DNA of 64,000 nt from Clostridia bacterium (GTDB lineage: Bacteria > Bacillota > DSM-521 > Neomoorellales > SLTJ01), in assembly GCA_004347685.1 (NCBI GenBank), contig SLTJ01000017.1, positions 62,001 through 126,000 on the forward strand, given 5' to 3'. The position numbers and the translations under genes are program-made. Below the pieces are notes generated by a model. The model ran no database searches. It saw nothing but the letters and a program-made list of their open reading frames with translations, and was not told the origin of the DNA. Position 1 is the stretch's first letter. Each line of letters starts with the position of its first letter. This document shows, piece after piece, positions 15,296 through 23,670 of the stretch.

Positions 15296-16174
15296 TTACT
15301 CGACCAATTCCAGCAGAGGCTCCAGGTCGTTTGTCGTTTTCCGCAACCCCGCGTAAAGGTCGCCGTGGGTTTCCACTCGCTGTAGGAGAGTGTGGATGTT
15401 AAAATCCTGGGGACGGACATCTTTGGCCAGCACTTCCTCCCAGGTCAAGGGGGCGGAAACAGGCGCCCCGGGTAAAGCTCGGAGGCTGTAGGGTGAGACC
15501 ATGCTACGGCCACGGGCGTTTTGCAGGTAGTCCAGGTAGACTTTACCATGCCGTTTTGCCAGCTGGCGCTCTATGCTAGCCTTTTTGGGATGGACGGCGA
15601 CAATGAAGCGGGCCAGACGGCCCATGGCGGCCGTTACCTCCTTGAAGGTCCAGCGGGGCGGGAGGGGCAGAAAAACATGGAGCCCAGTGGCACCGGACGT
15701 TTTGGGAAAGCCCTTGAGGCCAAATTCCTCCAAAGCCTGGTGGGCAAGGGCCGCGATTTCTAATACGTCTGCAAAGCCTACCCCCGGGGCGGGATCCAGG
15801 TCCACCACGCCTATGTCGGGGTATTCCAGGTGTTCAACCCGGGAAAGCCAGGCGTGCATCTCAATGCAGCCCTGGTTAGCCAGCCAGGTCAGGGTTTCGA
15901 CGTTATTGCCGAGGATGTAGTTGACGGTTTTGCGGCTGTCCGCGTGGTACACAGGGAAGGTTTCTACCCATGCTGGCGCGTAAGCCGGACATTCCTTCTG
16001 GTAGAAGAAGTCACCCCCGATGCCGTCAGGGTAGCGTTTCATCACCAGGGGCCGGTGCTTCAGGTAGGGCAGGATAAGGCCGGCAGCATCGCTGTAGTAC
16101 TTGATAAGGTGGTATTTGGTCAGGCCTTCCGGCCAGAACACCTTGGTCAGGTGGGAGAACTCCGGCTCTGACAT
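15296..16174 (-). CDS. LigD-type polymerase/primase domain protein (NHEJ)
   Basis: A 292-residue stand-alone LigD polymerase domain (archaeo-eukaryotic primase fold) that fills and adds nucleotides at double-strand breaks. Seen are the N-terminal Lys-Val-Phe-Trp-Pro-Glu-Gly-Leu-Thr-Lys, the metal motif Asp-Leu-Asp-Pro-Ala-Pro-Gly, Ser-Gly-x-x-Gly-Leu-His-Val-Phe-Leu-Pro, and a late Val-Tyr-Leu-Asp-Tyr-Leu-Gln-Asn segment. ATG at 16174 has AAGGAG upstream and overlaps the end of the ligase gene by 28 bases. It is the third gene of the ku-ligase-polymerase operon; in many bacteria the last two are one LigD protein. Confidence 0.92.
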   Translation of the reverse strand: MSEPEFSHLTKVFWPEGLTKYHLIKYYSDAAGLILPYLKHRPLVMKRYPDGIGGDFFYQKECPAYAPAWVETFPVYHADSRKTVNYILGNNVETLTWLANQGCIEMHAWLSRVEHLEYPDIGVVDLDPAPGVGFADVLEIAALAHQALEEFGLKGFPKTSGATGLHVFLPLPPRWTFKEVTAAMGRLARFIVAVHPKKASIERQLAKRHGKVYLDYLQNARGRSMVSPYSLRALPGAPVSAPLTWEEVLAKDVRPQDFNIHTLLQRVETHGDLYAGLRKTTNDLEPLLELVE

Positions 16175-17103
16175 TCTTCCGGCTCCTTGTCAGGTCTCAA
16201 CCCCGCATAGACAGGGTGTCGCAGGCAACCTTCCGGCGTCATCTCCAGGTATCTCACGGTACAGACGAGCCTGGCTTGCACCCAGATGGCCCGGCTGGCT
16301 TCCTGAGGAATCGCGCTGAAGGGCGGCGGAGAGGGGGCAAGGTTCAGCAGTTGTTGCCAGAGATATTCTTCTTCTCCCCTGTCGAACCCGGTTCCCACCT
16401 TGCCGCGGTAGACGAGGTTTCCATCCCGCGACTCGGCCAAGATGAGGGAACCAAGGAGGCGCTTGCCCCGGCCCGGCTCATAGCCCACCACTACGAAATC
16501 CCCCTGGCGGGTGTGCCGGAACTTGCGCCAGTGGGGCGAACGCTTGCCGGGCAGGTAGAGACTGCCCTTCTCCTTGGCCATGGTCCCTTCCAGCCCCGCT
16601 TGCACGCAGGCGCGGAAAAAGTCCCTCCCGTGTTCCTCGACATACCGGGAAATTATCAAGTTCTCCCGCTCCGGTACCGCCTGTTCGAGCCTTTCCTTAC
16701 GTCTTAGCAGTGGCTCCCGGCAGATGTTTTGCCCCTGATAGAAGAGGGCATCGAAGGCTACATAGATGGCGGGGGTGCGGCGAGGTTCGCTCAACCGCCC
16801 CCTGGCCTGCAGCCGGCTGAAGGAAGGGCGCCCATCTTCCCCCAAAACGATGATCTCACCGTCCAACACCACTGGTGTGGCTGTTACCGTCCGGTGGAGG
16901 TCCGCCAGCTCCGGGAAGCGGGCCGAAATGTCCAAAAGGTTCCGTGACTGGAGCCGGGTCTCCCTGTCAAGATAGGCCAGGCAGCGATAACCATCCCATT
17001 TTACTTCGTAGATGAATTCCGGGGAATCAAAGGGACTGCCTGGTACGGCCAGCATGGGCCTGAGGCGCAACCAGGGGAGGGTGCCAGTAGTGGTAGGCGT
17101 CAT
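16147..17103 (-). CDS. ATP-dependent DNA ligase (LigD ligase-type, NHEJ)
   Basis: A 318-residue ligase that seals breaks held by Ku. The nucleotidyl-transfer motif Glu-Val-Lys-Trp-Asp-Gly-Tyr-Arg carries the adenylated Lys near residue 35. Further motifs are Leu-Asp-Gly-Glu-Ile, Glu-Gly-Thr-Met-Ala-Lys-Glu, and the OB-fold segment Gly-Lys-Val-Gly-Thr-Gly-Phe. It has no polymerase or phosphoesterase domain. ATG at 17103 overlaps the Ku stop (ATGA), indicating translational coupling. Confidence 0.94.
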   Translation of the reverse strand: MTPTTTGTLPWLRLRPMLAVPGSPFDSPEFIYEVKWDGYRCLAYLDRETRLQSRNLLDISARFPELADLHRTVTATPVVLDGEIIVLGEDGRPSFSRLQARGRLSEPRRTPAIYVAFDALFYQGQNICREPLLRRKERLEQAVPERENLIISRYVEEHGRDFFRACVQAGLEGTMAKEKGSLYLPGKRSPHWRKFRHTRQGDFVVVGYEPGRGKRLLGSLILAESRDGNLVYRGKVGTGFDRGEEEYLWQQLLNLAPSPPPFSAIPQEASRAIWVQARLVCTVRYLEMTPEGCLRHPVYAGLRPDKEPEECQSRSSPT

Positions 17104-17930
17104 GACGTTTTCCGGCGGGGGGGCTCCTTTTCCCCTTCCCCGGCCTCCACCGCACCCTTTTCCTTTTTGGCCAACTCGATGCTTTTCTTGAGGGCCTCCA
17201 TGAGGTCCACCACCTTGCCGGGCTCCGGTTTAGCCGGAACCTCCACCTCCTGGCCGGCGATCTTGGCCTCGATGAGCTCGAGAAGGGCTGCCCGGTATTC
17301 GTTAGTGTACTTGGAGGGGTCGAAGGCTGCGGCCAGGCTCTCGATCAGTCTGACGGCCATTTCCACCTCGTTTTGGTGGAGTTTTACCTCGGCCGCGAGT
17401 TCTGGCAGTTCGGCGGCCGACCTCACCTCGTCAGGGTAGAGCATGGTGTTCATTACCAGGACCTTCCCACTGGGCCGCAAGGCCGCCAGAGACTGCTTCG
17501 CCCTCAGGCTGACCCGGGCCACGGCAATCCTCCCCGTTTCCTCCATGGCTTGCTTCAACAGGACGTAGGCCTTCTGGCCCATCTCCGCCGGAGCCAGATA
17601 GTAGGCCTTCACAAAGTAGATGGGGTCAATCTCTTTCAGGTCCACGAAATCTATGATGTCAATGCTGCGGCTGGCCTCGGGGGAAATGGCTTCCAGATCC
17701 TCCTCCTGGAGCACGACGTACTTGCCCTTCTCATATTCATAACCACGGACGATTTCCTCCTGGGTAACGTCCGTGGCACATATCGGGCAGTACTTGTGGT
17801 ACTGGACAGGGGTTTTGCACCTGGCGTGGAGATAGGTGAACCTGATATCGTGTTCCTCGGTGGCGGCGTAGAGCTTTACCGGCACGTTCACCAAGCCAAA
17901 ACTGATGGCACCTTTCCAGAAAGGACGCAT
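17100..17930 (-). CDS. ku: Ku DNA-end-binding protein
   Basis: A 276-residue bacterial Ku homodimer subunit that rings broken DNA ends and recruits the ligase. The N-terminus Met-Arg-Pro-Phe-Trp-Lys-Gly-Ala-Ile-Ser-Phe-Gly-Leu-Val is diagnostic. A zinc-like Cys set (Arg-Cys-Lys-Thr; Cys-Pro-Ile-Cys) follows, as does Gly-Tyr-Glu-Tyr-Glu-Lys-Gly. The tail is Lys/Glu-rich, as usual for the ligase-contacting C-terminus. ATG at 17930 has AAGGGATGA upstream. First gene of the NHEJ operon; such operons in sporeformers often act during germination, but no spore promoter was identified. Confidence 0.95.
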   Translation of the reverse strand: MRPFWKGAISFGLVNVPVKLYAATEEHDIRFTYLHARCKTPVQYHKYCPICATDVTQEEIVRGYEYEKGKYVVLQEEDLEAISPEASRSIDIIDFVDLKEIDPIYFVKAYYLAPAEMGQKAYVLLKQAMEETGRIAVARVSLRAKQSLAALRPSGKVLVMNTMLYPDEVRSAAELPELAAEVKLHQNEVEMAVRLIESLAAAFDPSKYTNEYRAALLELIEAKIAGQEVEVPAKPEPGKVVDLMEALKKSIELAKKEKGAVEAGEGEKEPPRRKTS

Positions 17931-18328
17931 TTGCCGTCATCCCTTTTTTCTGTAGTATCCCCAGATACCTGCCAAAATAGGTGCCCGCATTGACAGTCAG
18001 CACCAGGAGGAACACTCCTCGACTTCACGCCACAAGGAGTATAGTATCTCCCACGGGAAAACATCTGCCGGTTAATGCCGCCCCCGCCCCAGGGGCGTTG
18101 CCCGCCCTCGGCAGGCGCAACATGGGATAAATACCGAGTATGTTAACCGCAATGCCAGCAGTTCCAAACCCCGTGGCAATGGCTGCCACGTAGTAGCGGC
18201 CCTGGGCCAGTAGTTCCAGGCTGTGCTGCCAGGAGCGCGAACTCAGCCCCACCAGCGACATTCGATAACTGTTGATCGCTTCCTGGCATAAAATAACATA
18301 AAACGCCGGGGGTAAGCCGGGCGAAGAG
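17931..18328. other. Intergenic stretch between ku and the DUF6385 island
   Basis: About 400 bases between divergent genes. A minus-strand open frame at 18025-18270 encodes one strongly hydrophobic segment (Tyr-Val-Ala-Ala-Ile-Ala-Thr-Gly-Phe) but has no ribosome site or recognisable family. It could be a decayed membrane-protein fragment. No clear promoter was found. Confidence 0.3.
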
Positions 18329-19357
18329 ATGGGCGTTACAGGACATTTGCTCAACCAAGTATATAACAGCGATCTCCGGCTGGTCAGGGAAACACAACCT
18401 GATTTCCCAGACGGCTGGCTTCAAGTGGGCGGGGACAAGAACACCGTCTGGGAGTGGGTAGACGTAGCGTCAGGCCGCCGGGCCATAGCCATTCACCACC
18501 CTTCCGGCCCACCTGCCGGTGTCGTGCAGGCCATGGAGGTGGCGATAGCAGCCGGAGAGCTTCAGCGCTGGGAGGCGCGGGTTAACATGGCAGCCGCGGG
18601 AGGGGCTACCGGCTACCTGCGGGTCTATATGTCAACCCCTGCCGGGTACCTCGTCGGCCGCCTGGAGTTCATCCTTAACCCCGGTCCCGAGCCAGAAACC
18701 CTTAGCCGGATATTTACTACCCCTGCCGGCACTGGTAGCCTGCGCCTGGAAGCAGGTATCGCCGGGCCAGGAGAGGCGGTAATCCACAGCGTGGAAGCCT
18801 TCCGGCTCTATCCCCTGCGCGCATTGCGGCTAGACGAAAAGGGCCGTCTCTTCGTGCGGCACGTGCAGACGGTGGAAGAAATCCTGAAACCGGTGCGCCT
18901 GGCCGGCCCCATACCGGTAAATGTCAAGGCGACGGTGGCTGCCGATATTCGCAACCTTACCCCAGACCGGGATGGGGTGCGCATCTACGGCAGCAGCCCA
19001 GTACCACTGGCCACCACCGGCGACGGCACCGCCATGGTACAGGTAGCCGGCAGCAGTTTTTACGAGTTCACGGAATACGTTACGGCTACGGCCTCCGCGG
19101 CTGCTACCGCGGCCCGGGACGTGTCGCGTTTGCGGCTTTTTTCCTTTGCCATACTTAATTCCGGGTCTGTTCCGGCCCTGGTACAAATGGAGGTCAGTCC
19201 CGACGGCAGCCACTGGGCCGCCGGCACCCCTGAGCAGCAGGTAGAGGGCGGGGGCCTGGTGGCCCTGGCCAGTTACTTTTTCCTGCGGTATGCCCGGATA
19301 GTCTACCGGGCTGCTGCGGCTACCCCGCTCACCATTTGGCTTCAGGGCCAGGGTTAG
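18329..19357 (+). CDS. DUF6385-type protein with N-terminal carbohydrate-binding-like module
   Basis: A 342-residue protein with no signal peptide. Residues about 1-160 (Asn-Ser-Asp, Pro-Asp-Gly-Trp, then beta-rich) resemble CBM4/9-like jelly-roll modules. The C-terminal 120 residues match what I recall as DUF6385: Ile-Tyr-Gly-Ser, Arg-Asp-Val-Ser-Arg-Leu, Val-Ser-Pro-Asp-Gly-Ser-His-Trp and a Tyr-Ala-Arg-Ile-Val-Tyr strand near the end. ATG at 18329 has only a weak GGGCGAAGAG site. It is followed by an acyltransferase gene 28 bases later. The context suggests a structural surface or spore protein that is glycosylated, which is inference. Confidence 0.68.
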   Translation: MGVTGHLLNQVYNSDLRLVRETQPDFPDGWLQVGGDKNTVWEWVDVASGRRAIAIHHPSGPPAGVVQAMEVAIAAGELQRWEARVNMAAAGGATGYLRVYMSTPAGYLVGRLEFILNPGPEPETLSRIFTTPAGTGSLRLEAGIAGPGEAVIHSVEAFRLYPLRALRLDEKGRLFVRHVQTVEEILKPVRLAGPIPVNVKATVAADIRNLTPDRDGVRIYGSSPVPLATTGDGTAMVQVAGSSFYEFTEYVTATASAAATAARDVSRLRLFSFAILNSGSVPALVQMEVSPDGSHWAAGTPEQQVEGGGLVALASYFFLRYARIVYRAAAATPLTIWLQGQG

Positions 19358-19385
19358 GGACGCGATGTTGAAGGAGGGGGGTCCC

Positions 19386-20048
19386 ATGGCCAAGGGCAGG
19401 AAGTTTCCTGAGGGTGTGGTGATTGAAAAAGGCGCCAGGGTGTACCCCGGCGCCAAGCTGGGGGCCGGAGTGAAGGTGGGGGCCTTCAGCCAAGTGTTTC
19501 CGAGGACCGTAGTCGGAGAAGGGTGTGTCATCGAGCCGTACTGCCTGGTTGGACTCCCGGTTCCCGGCCGCCGCGAGAATACGGTGATCGGCAAAGGCTC
19601 CCTGATCCGGTCCGGGAGCGTCATTTATGCCGGGGTGGTGGCCGGGCCCAATCTCCGCACCGGCCACCACTGCGTCATCCGCGAGGGCACGAGGCTAGGC
19701 GAAAACGTGCTGGTGGGAAGCCATGTAGTAATTGACGGGTGCGCCTTTATCGGGGCGAGGGTAAGCCTGCAGACAGGGGCCTACGTTACCAGAAATACGG
19801 TAATCGAGGACGAGGTCTTCTTCGGGCCTTACGCGGCCACCACCAACGACCGGTATATGCGGCCTGGAGCAGAACTAAAGGGACCCCGGATCGGGGCCAG
19901 TGCCAGGGTGGGGAGCCAGGCGGTGATCCTGCCGGGAATTACCGTGGGAGAAGGGTCTGTGATCGGGGCCGGCGCGCTGGTTAACCGGGATACCGGCCCC
20001 GGGGAAACTGTGGCCGGCGTCCCGGCCCGGGCCTTGATAAAACAATGA
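19386..20048 (+). CDS. Hexapeptide-repeat acyltransferase (left-handed beta-helix)
   Basis: A 220-residue protein built almost entirely of hexapeptide repeats (Ile-Gly-x-Gly-Ser/Val-x patterns, about ten coils). It ends Ala-Gly-Val-Pro-Ala-Arg, the usual last coil of sugar O- or N-acetyltransferases. A catalytic-type His is present in Gly-His-His-Cys-Val-Ile. The frame is open from 19365, but AAGGAGGGG lies just before the ATG at 19386. It probably acetylates a nucleotide sugar or glycan used by the neighbouring glycosyltransferases; the acceptor is unknown. Confidence 0.85.
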   Translation: MAKGRKFPEGVVIEKGARVYPGAKLGAGVKVGAFSQVFPRTVVGEGCVIEPYCLVGLPVPGRRENTVIGKGSLIRSGSVIYAGVVAGPNLRTGHHCVIREGTRLGENVLVGSHVVIDGCAFIGARVSLQTGAYVTRNTVIEDEVFFGPYAATTNDRYMRPGAELKGPRIGASARVGSQAVILPGITVGEGSVIGAGALVNRDTGPGETVAGVPARALIKQ

Positions 20049-20157
20049 TACGGTGGTGTTGCCGGTGATCCCCATATTACGGCCCGAGGCCCGGGGTCAG
20101 GCAGCCAAGCCTGATAAACAGGGGGCACCGCTGTTGGCATGCGGGTCTCCCGTATTT

Positions 20158-21129
20158 TTAGCCAGCCGCGCCGGTGGCCAGGAAGGTGTAGGAAACCGGG
20201 GCGGCAGCGTGGTTGGCGACCCTGACTACCAGAGGCGGTCCCCCGGGAATCACCCGCAGCGGCCGCGAGAAATAGAGACATATTCTCGCGGCCGGCAGTT
20301 CGCAGCGTATGGTTTGCCCGGCCTGCCCAGCAGCCACTTCCACTGCTACCGGCCCGGTGGAACTGAAATAAAACTGCTGGAAAGAAACCTCCACCGGGGA
20401 AGAAGGCGAAAAGGTAATCTGCTCCTGCTTCTTTCCGGCCAAAAGACCCAGGTGGCGGCCAAACTGCACTTCCGGTTCCGCGCCCCGGGCGGGCCGGACG
20501 GCCACGAAATAGAAATTGCCTTCTCCAGGGTCCGGGTGATCCTGGCCCGTGCCGGGCTGCGGTTGACTGCGGTTAACGGGCGGGACCGGCGCCGGCTTTC
20601 CCCGGTTAACCCCATCTCCCTGCCCAAGGGTCCTTGGCTGCGGGGCTTCTGCCAGCCTGGCCTTCACTACCCGGTCGAGCCACACCCGGTTTGGCCCGAC
20701 CACCCCTACCTCCACCAGGGCTTCGGCTGCAGCGGGTGGGATGAAGTACTCCAGGGCGTACTCCTGCATCGCCACGGCCAGTTCGAAATCCTGCTGGAGG
20801 CTGCTCACCGCTCGCCCGCTCCCGTCCAGGAAAATGACGGCTACCCGCCCTTTCCCCTGTTGCTCGGCCCGCATGGTTACAGCCACGCGCCATTTCTCCC
20901 CCGGGGTCACGGCTACCCTGTGCGGCGGACTTTCCCTTACCCCGCAAAAGCCTGCGGCTGAAGGGTTTTCCACCAGCAGGCAGTAGCGGCCGTCCTGGGC
21001 GTATTCGACTACCCTTTGCCAAGAACTATCCCCGTTACCTCCAACCTTCTCCCAGCCCGGGGGCCACCGCCTTATGGAATTAGGCGGGTGCTGGAAGTTG
21101 TAGTTGTATATGCAGTTCTCAGGTAACAC
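20158..21129 (-). CDS. Hypothetical protein with carbohydrate-binding-like N-terminus
   Basis: A 323-residue protein on the opposite strand to its neighbours. Residues 1-155 (Tyr-Asn-Tyr-Asn-Phe, Pro-Pro-Gly-Trp, Gly-Asp-Ser-Ser-Trp-Gln) resemble the N-terminal module of the gene at 18329. A Pro/Gln-rich linker (about 165-200) joins it to a beta-rich C-terminal domain of unknown type. No signal peptide. GTG at 21129 is eight bases from GGGGGTAG. The shared module places it in the same surface-protein system; function unknown. Confidence 0.6.
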   Translation of the reverse strand: MLPENCIYNYNFQHPPNSIRRWPPGWEKVGGNGDSSWQRVVEYAQDGRYCLLVENPSAAGFCGVRESPPHRVAVTPGEKWRVAVTMRAEQQGKGRVAVIFLDGSGRAVSSLQQDFELAVAMQEYALEYFIPPAAAEALVEVGVVGPNRVWLDRVVKARLAEAPQPRTLGQGDGVNRGKPAPVPPVNRSQPQPGTGQDHPDPGEGNFYFVAVRPARGAEPEVQFGRHLGLLAGKKQEQITFSPSSPVEVSFQQFYFSSTGPVAVEVAAGQAGQTIRCELPAARICLYFSRPLRVIPGGPPLVVRVANHAAAPVSYTFLATGAAG

Positions 21130-21269
21130 GATTTCTACCCCCTCTTATGCCTCAAAATATTCTATTCAGCCTCATTTGGTATTCCCACAACCGCTCCCGT
21201 CACCTTTATTATATGGGATGCATACCATAAACTACCAGTAGCTTATATCAAGAAATGGAGGGAACAACA

Positions 21270-22115
21270 ATGCCTAACTACGTTGTGTTTAACCCGCAGC
21301 CCGAGCAGCTAAAGGTACAGGTTTTCGGCAGCGATACGACCAGCGCTCTGTCCACCACCAACGGCCGGCTGAACATCGAGAGCATTTCCGCCGACGTGAG
21401 CATCACCGCCACCGACCTGGACATCCGAAACCTCGCCTATACCCAGGATACCATCCAAATCTACGGCTCGGAAACGCTGCCCATCTCCACCACCGGCGGC
21501 AGGCTGAACATCGAGAGCATTTCCGCCGACGTAACCGTCACCGCCACTGACCTGGACATCCGAAACCTCGCCTATACCCAGGATACCATCCAAATCTACG
21601 GCTCGGAAACGCTGCCCATCTCCACCACCGGCGGCAGGCTGAACATCGAGAGCATTTCCGCCGACGTAACCGTCACCGCCACTGACCTGGACATCCGAAA
21701 CCTCGCCTATACCCAGGATACCATCCAAATCTACGGCTCGGAAACGGTGCCCCTCTCTACCACCAACGGCTGGGCCAATATCCTGCACCGCTCCAGGTAT
21801 TTTGCTTCGGATACGGCCACCACGGTCACGGGGACATCCGCCACGTATACCGGCCTGCTGGTTGAGGACGTCTCCGACAAAACAAACGTATCCTTTGCCG
21901 TGCACAACACGGGCACGGCCCAGGTCAGCGTCAGGATTGACGTCAGCCCTGATGCCAGCCTGTGGATTACCGATACCGCGGCCCAGACCCTGGACGGCAA
22001 CGCGGCTACCATCTTTGTGCCCAAGTACTTCCTCAAGTACGCCCGCATTGCCTACGCTGCCCTCACTGATGGTTCGGCCTTCACCTTTAACGCCTGGTTC
22101 CAGGCTGCCGTATAA
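21270..22115 (+). CDS. DUF6385-type protein with three 45-residue tandem repeats
   Basis: A 281-residue protein without signal peptide. After about 30 residues come three copies of a 45-residue unit (Leu-Asn-Ile-Glu-Ser-Ile-Ser-Ala-Asp-Val, then Asp-Ile-Arg-Asn-Leu-Ala, then Ile-Tyr-Gly-Ser-Glu-Thr). A DUF6385-like C-terminal domain follows (Val-Ser-Pro-Asp-Ala-Ser, Phe-Leu-Lys-Tyr-Ala-Arg-Ile-Ala-Tyr). Repeats rich in Ser/Thr are plausible glycosylation targets for the two adjoining glycosyltransferases. ATG at 21270 follows GGAGGGA by six bases. Function unknown; a fibrous surface or spore-layer protein is the working guess. Confidence 0.72.
   Translation: MPNYVVFNPQPEQLKVQVFGSDTTSALSTTNGRLNIESISADVSITATDLDIRNLAYTQDTIQIYGSETLPISTTGGRLNIESISADVTVTATDLDIRNLAYTQDTIQIYGSETLPISTTGGRLNIESISADVTVTATDLDIRNLAYTQDTIQIYGSETVPLSTTNGWANILHRSRYFASDTATTVTGTSATYTGLLVEDVSDKTNVSFAVHNTGTAQVSVRIDVSPDASLWITDTAAQTLDGNAATIFVPKYFLKYARIAYAALTDGSAFTFNAWFQAAV
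21361..21765 (+). repeat. Three tandem 135-bp coding repeats
   Basis: The repeat landmark (ggctgaacatcgagagca) recurs with exact 135-base period at about 21366, 21501 and 21636. Units 2 and 3 are nearly identical at the DNA level, including third codon positions, indicating recent duplication. Confidence 0.9.
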
Positions 22116-22188
22116 CCAGGTCACCAGAGGCAAGCCCATCCGGAAGGGCTCCTTAGCCACGTTTCCTGGCCGTGTCAGGAGGATAATT

Positions 22189-23670
22189 ATGGAGGAAATC
22201 GCGCCCGGGGTCAGTCTGTGCATGATTGTAAGGGACGAAGAGGAAAACCTGCCGCGCTGCCTGGACAGTGTGGCCGGCCTGGTGGATGAAATCGTCCTGG
22301 TGGACACCGGTTCTGCCGACCACACTGTATCCCTGGCCCGAAGCTACGGGGCCAGGGTGTTCCGGCTCGAGTGGCCGGAAAACTTTGCCATGGCCCGCAA
22401 TTTCTCCCTGGACCAGGCCACACGGCAGTGGATCTTTTGCCTGGACGCCGACGAGGAACTGGCACCTGCCGGCCGCGCGTCCTTCCGTCCGCTCCTGGCG
22501 CGCGAGGGCGTGGAGGGATACCTGTCCACCATCCTAAACCTGGTTGACAACCCGGCCGGTGAGCGGGAGATCCTGCGGCATAGCAGCCTGCGCCTCTTCC
22601 GCAACCGGCCGGGATACCGCTTTCGCGGGCCGCTGCACGAAGAAATACTCACCTCAATCCGGGAGAGCTCCCCGCAGGCCGTGATAGCAGCCAGCCCCGT
22701 GGAGATTATCCACCACGGCTACACCTCCCCGGCCAAGGCGGCCAGGAACAAGGCCGGCCGCAACCTGGGTATCCTGCGGCAGGCCCTGGCGGGAAATCCC
22801 GGGGACCTGTTCCTGCAGTATAACCTTGGCCTGGAATACTGGCAGTTGGGCGATTTCCCCGCGGCGGCCAGGTGGCTGGGGCAGGTCTATGCCGGGTGCG
22901 GCCGCGAGTGGCCCCATGCCGCCGCCCTGACCAGAAACTACGCCATCTGCCTGCTGGAACTCGGGGATCCGGCCACGGCCGTAGCCGTACTTGAGCAGGG
23001 CGCCGCCCGGTTTCCCGCCTACACCGACCTGTTTTACCTCCTGGCCGTGGCCCACCGCCGGCTGGGGCAGCCGGAAAAGGCGGTGGAGTTGGCCAGCCGG
23101 TGTCTGGAACTGGGGGAGCCCCCGGCCGGGTACGTTTCCACCTGGGGCGTCGGCGGCCACAAGGCCTGCATGCTGGCGGGTGAAATGCTGGAGGAACTGG
23201 AGGATTATGAGCAGGCGGCCCGGGCCTACACCGTGGCCCTGCAGCGCCACCCGCAGTACGTCCCAGCACTGTTCGGCCTGGTACGGGTCCTGGGCCGGTT
23301 ATATGATGCTCAGGGATGCGTTTCATACCTGGAGCAGTACTTTGATTTCAGCACGGCCCGGGCCGTGGAGGTGCTGCTGGAGGCCCTGGCAACCGCGAGA
23401 ATGAACGAGGCCGGCCTCCTGGTGGCCAGGAAAGCGGTACGGCTTTGGCCGGAGAACCAGAGATTACGCCTTCTCCTGGCCCGCGCCTTGATGTTGCGGG
23501 AAAGGGAAGTGCTGGCCGCGGCACGCGGCCGGTTCCGCGGGGTGCCGGTGCTGGAGCGGGAATGGTATGGAGCGGCGCTGGCCCTGGAACGCCTGGAGGC
23601 GTTAATTTCCGGCCGGAAACGGACGGGAGGTGAAGCGGAGTGTCCTCCCCCACCCTCAGCCTGTGCCTGA
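22189..23670 (+). CDS. GT2-family glycosyltransferase with TPR region
   Basis: A 493-residue cytosolic glycosyltransferase. The N-terminal GT-A domain has Leu-Cys-Met-Ile-Val-Arg-Asp-Glu-Glu-Asn-Leu-Pro-Arg-Cys-Leu, Val-Asp-Thr-Gly-Ser, and the metal/nucleotide motif Leu-Asp-Ala-Asp-Glu-Glu-Leu at about residue 85. Residues about 200-420 are TPR helices. This GT2-TPR architecture is typical of enzymes that glycosylate proteins. ATG at 22189 has AGGAGG at six bases, although the frame is open far upstream. It overlaps the next glycosyltransferase by 31 bases. Confidence 0.9.
   Translation: MEEIAPGVSLCMIVRDEEENLPRCLDSVAGLVDEIVLVDTGSADHTVSLARSYGARVFRLEWPENFAMARNFSLDQATRQWIFCLDADEELAPAGRASFRPLLAREGVEGYLSTILNLVDNPAGEREILRHSSLRLFRNRPGYRFRGPLHEEILTSIRESSPQAVIAASPVEIIHHGYTSPAKAARNKAGRNLGILRQALAGNPGDLFLQYNLGLEYWQLGDFPAAARWLGQVYAGCGREWPHAAALTRNYAICLLELGDPATAVAVLEQGAARFPAYTDLFYLLAVAHRRLGQPEKAVELASRCLELGEPPAGYVSTWGVGGHKACMLAGEMLEELEDYEQAARAYTVALQRHPQYVPALFGLVRVLGRLYDAQGCVSYLEQYFDFSTARAVEVLLEALATARMNEAGLLVARKAVRLWPENQRLRLLLARALMLREREVLAAARGRFRGVPVLEREWYGAALALERLEALISGRKRTGGEAECPPPPSACA

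Noticed and set aside
18025-18354. 109-codon minus-strand frame with a hydrophobic segment
   Set aside because: No ribosome site or family; kept only as a note on the intergenic stretch, possibly a decayed fragment.
21361-21765. Possible CRISPR-like array
   Set aside because: The 135-bp units are contiguous without spacers, in frame, and code for protein repeats.
21309-22325. 338-codon minus-strand frame opposite the DUF6385 repeat protein
   Set aside because: The + frame has the ribosome site, DUF6385-like C-terminus and conserved repeats; the antisense frame only inherits the repeat.
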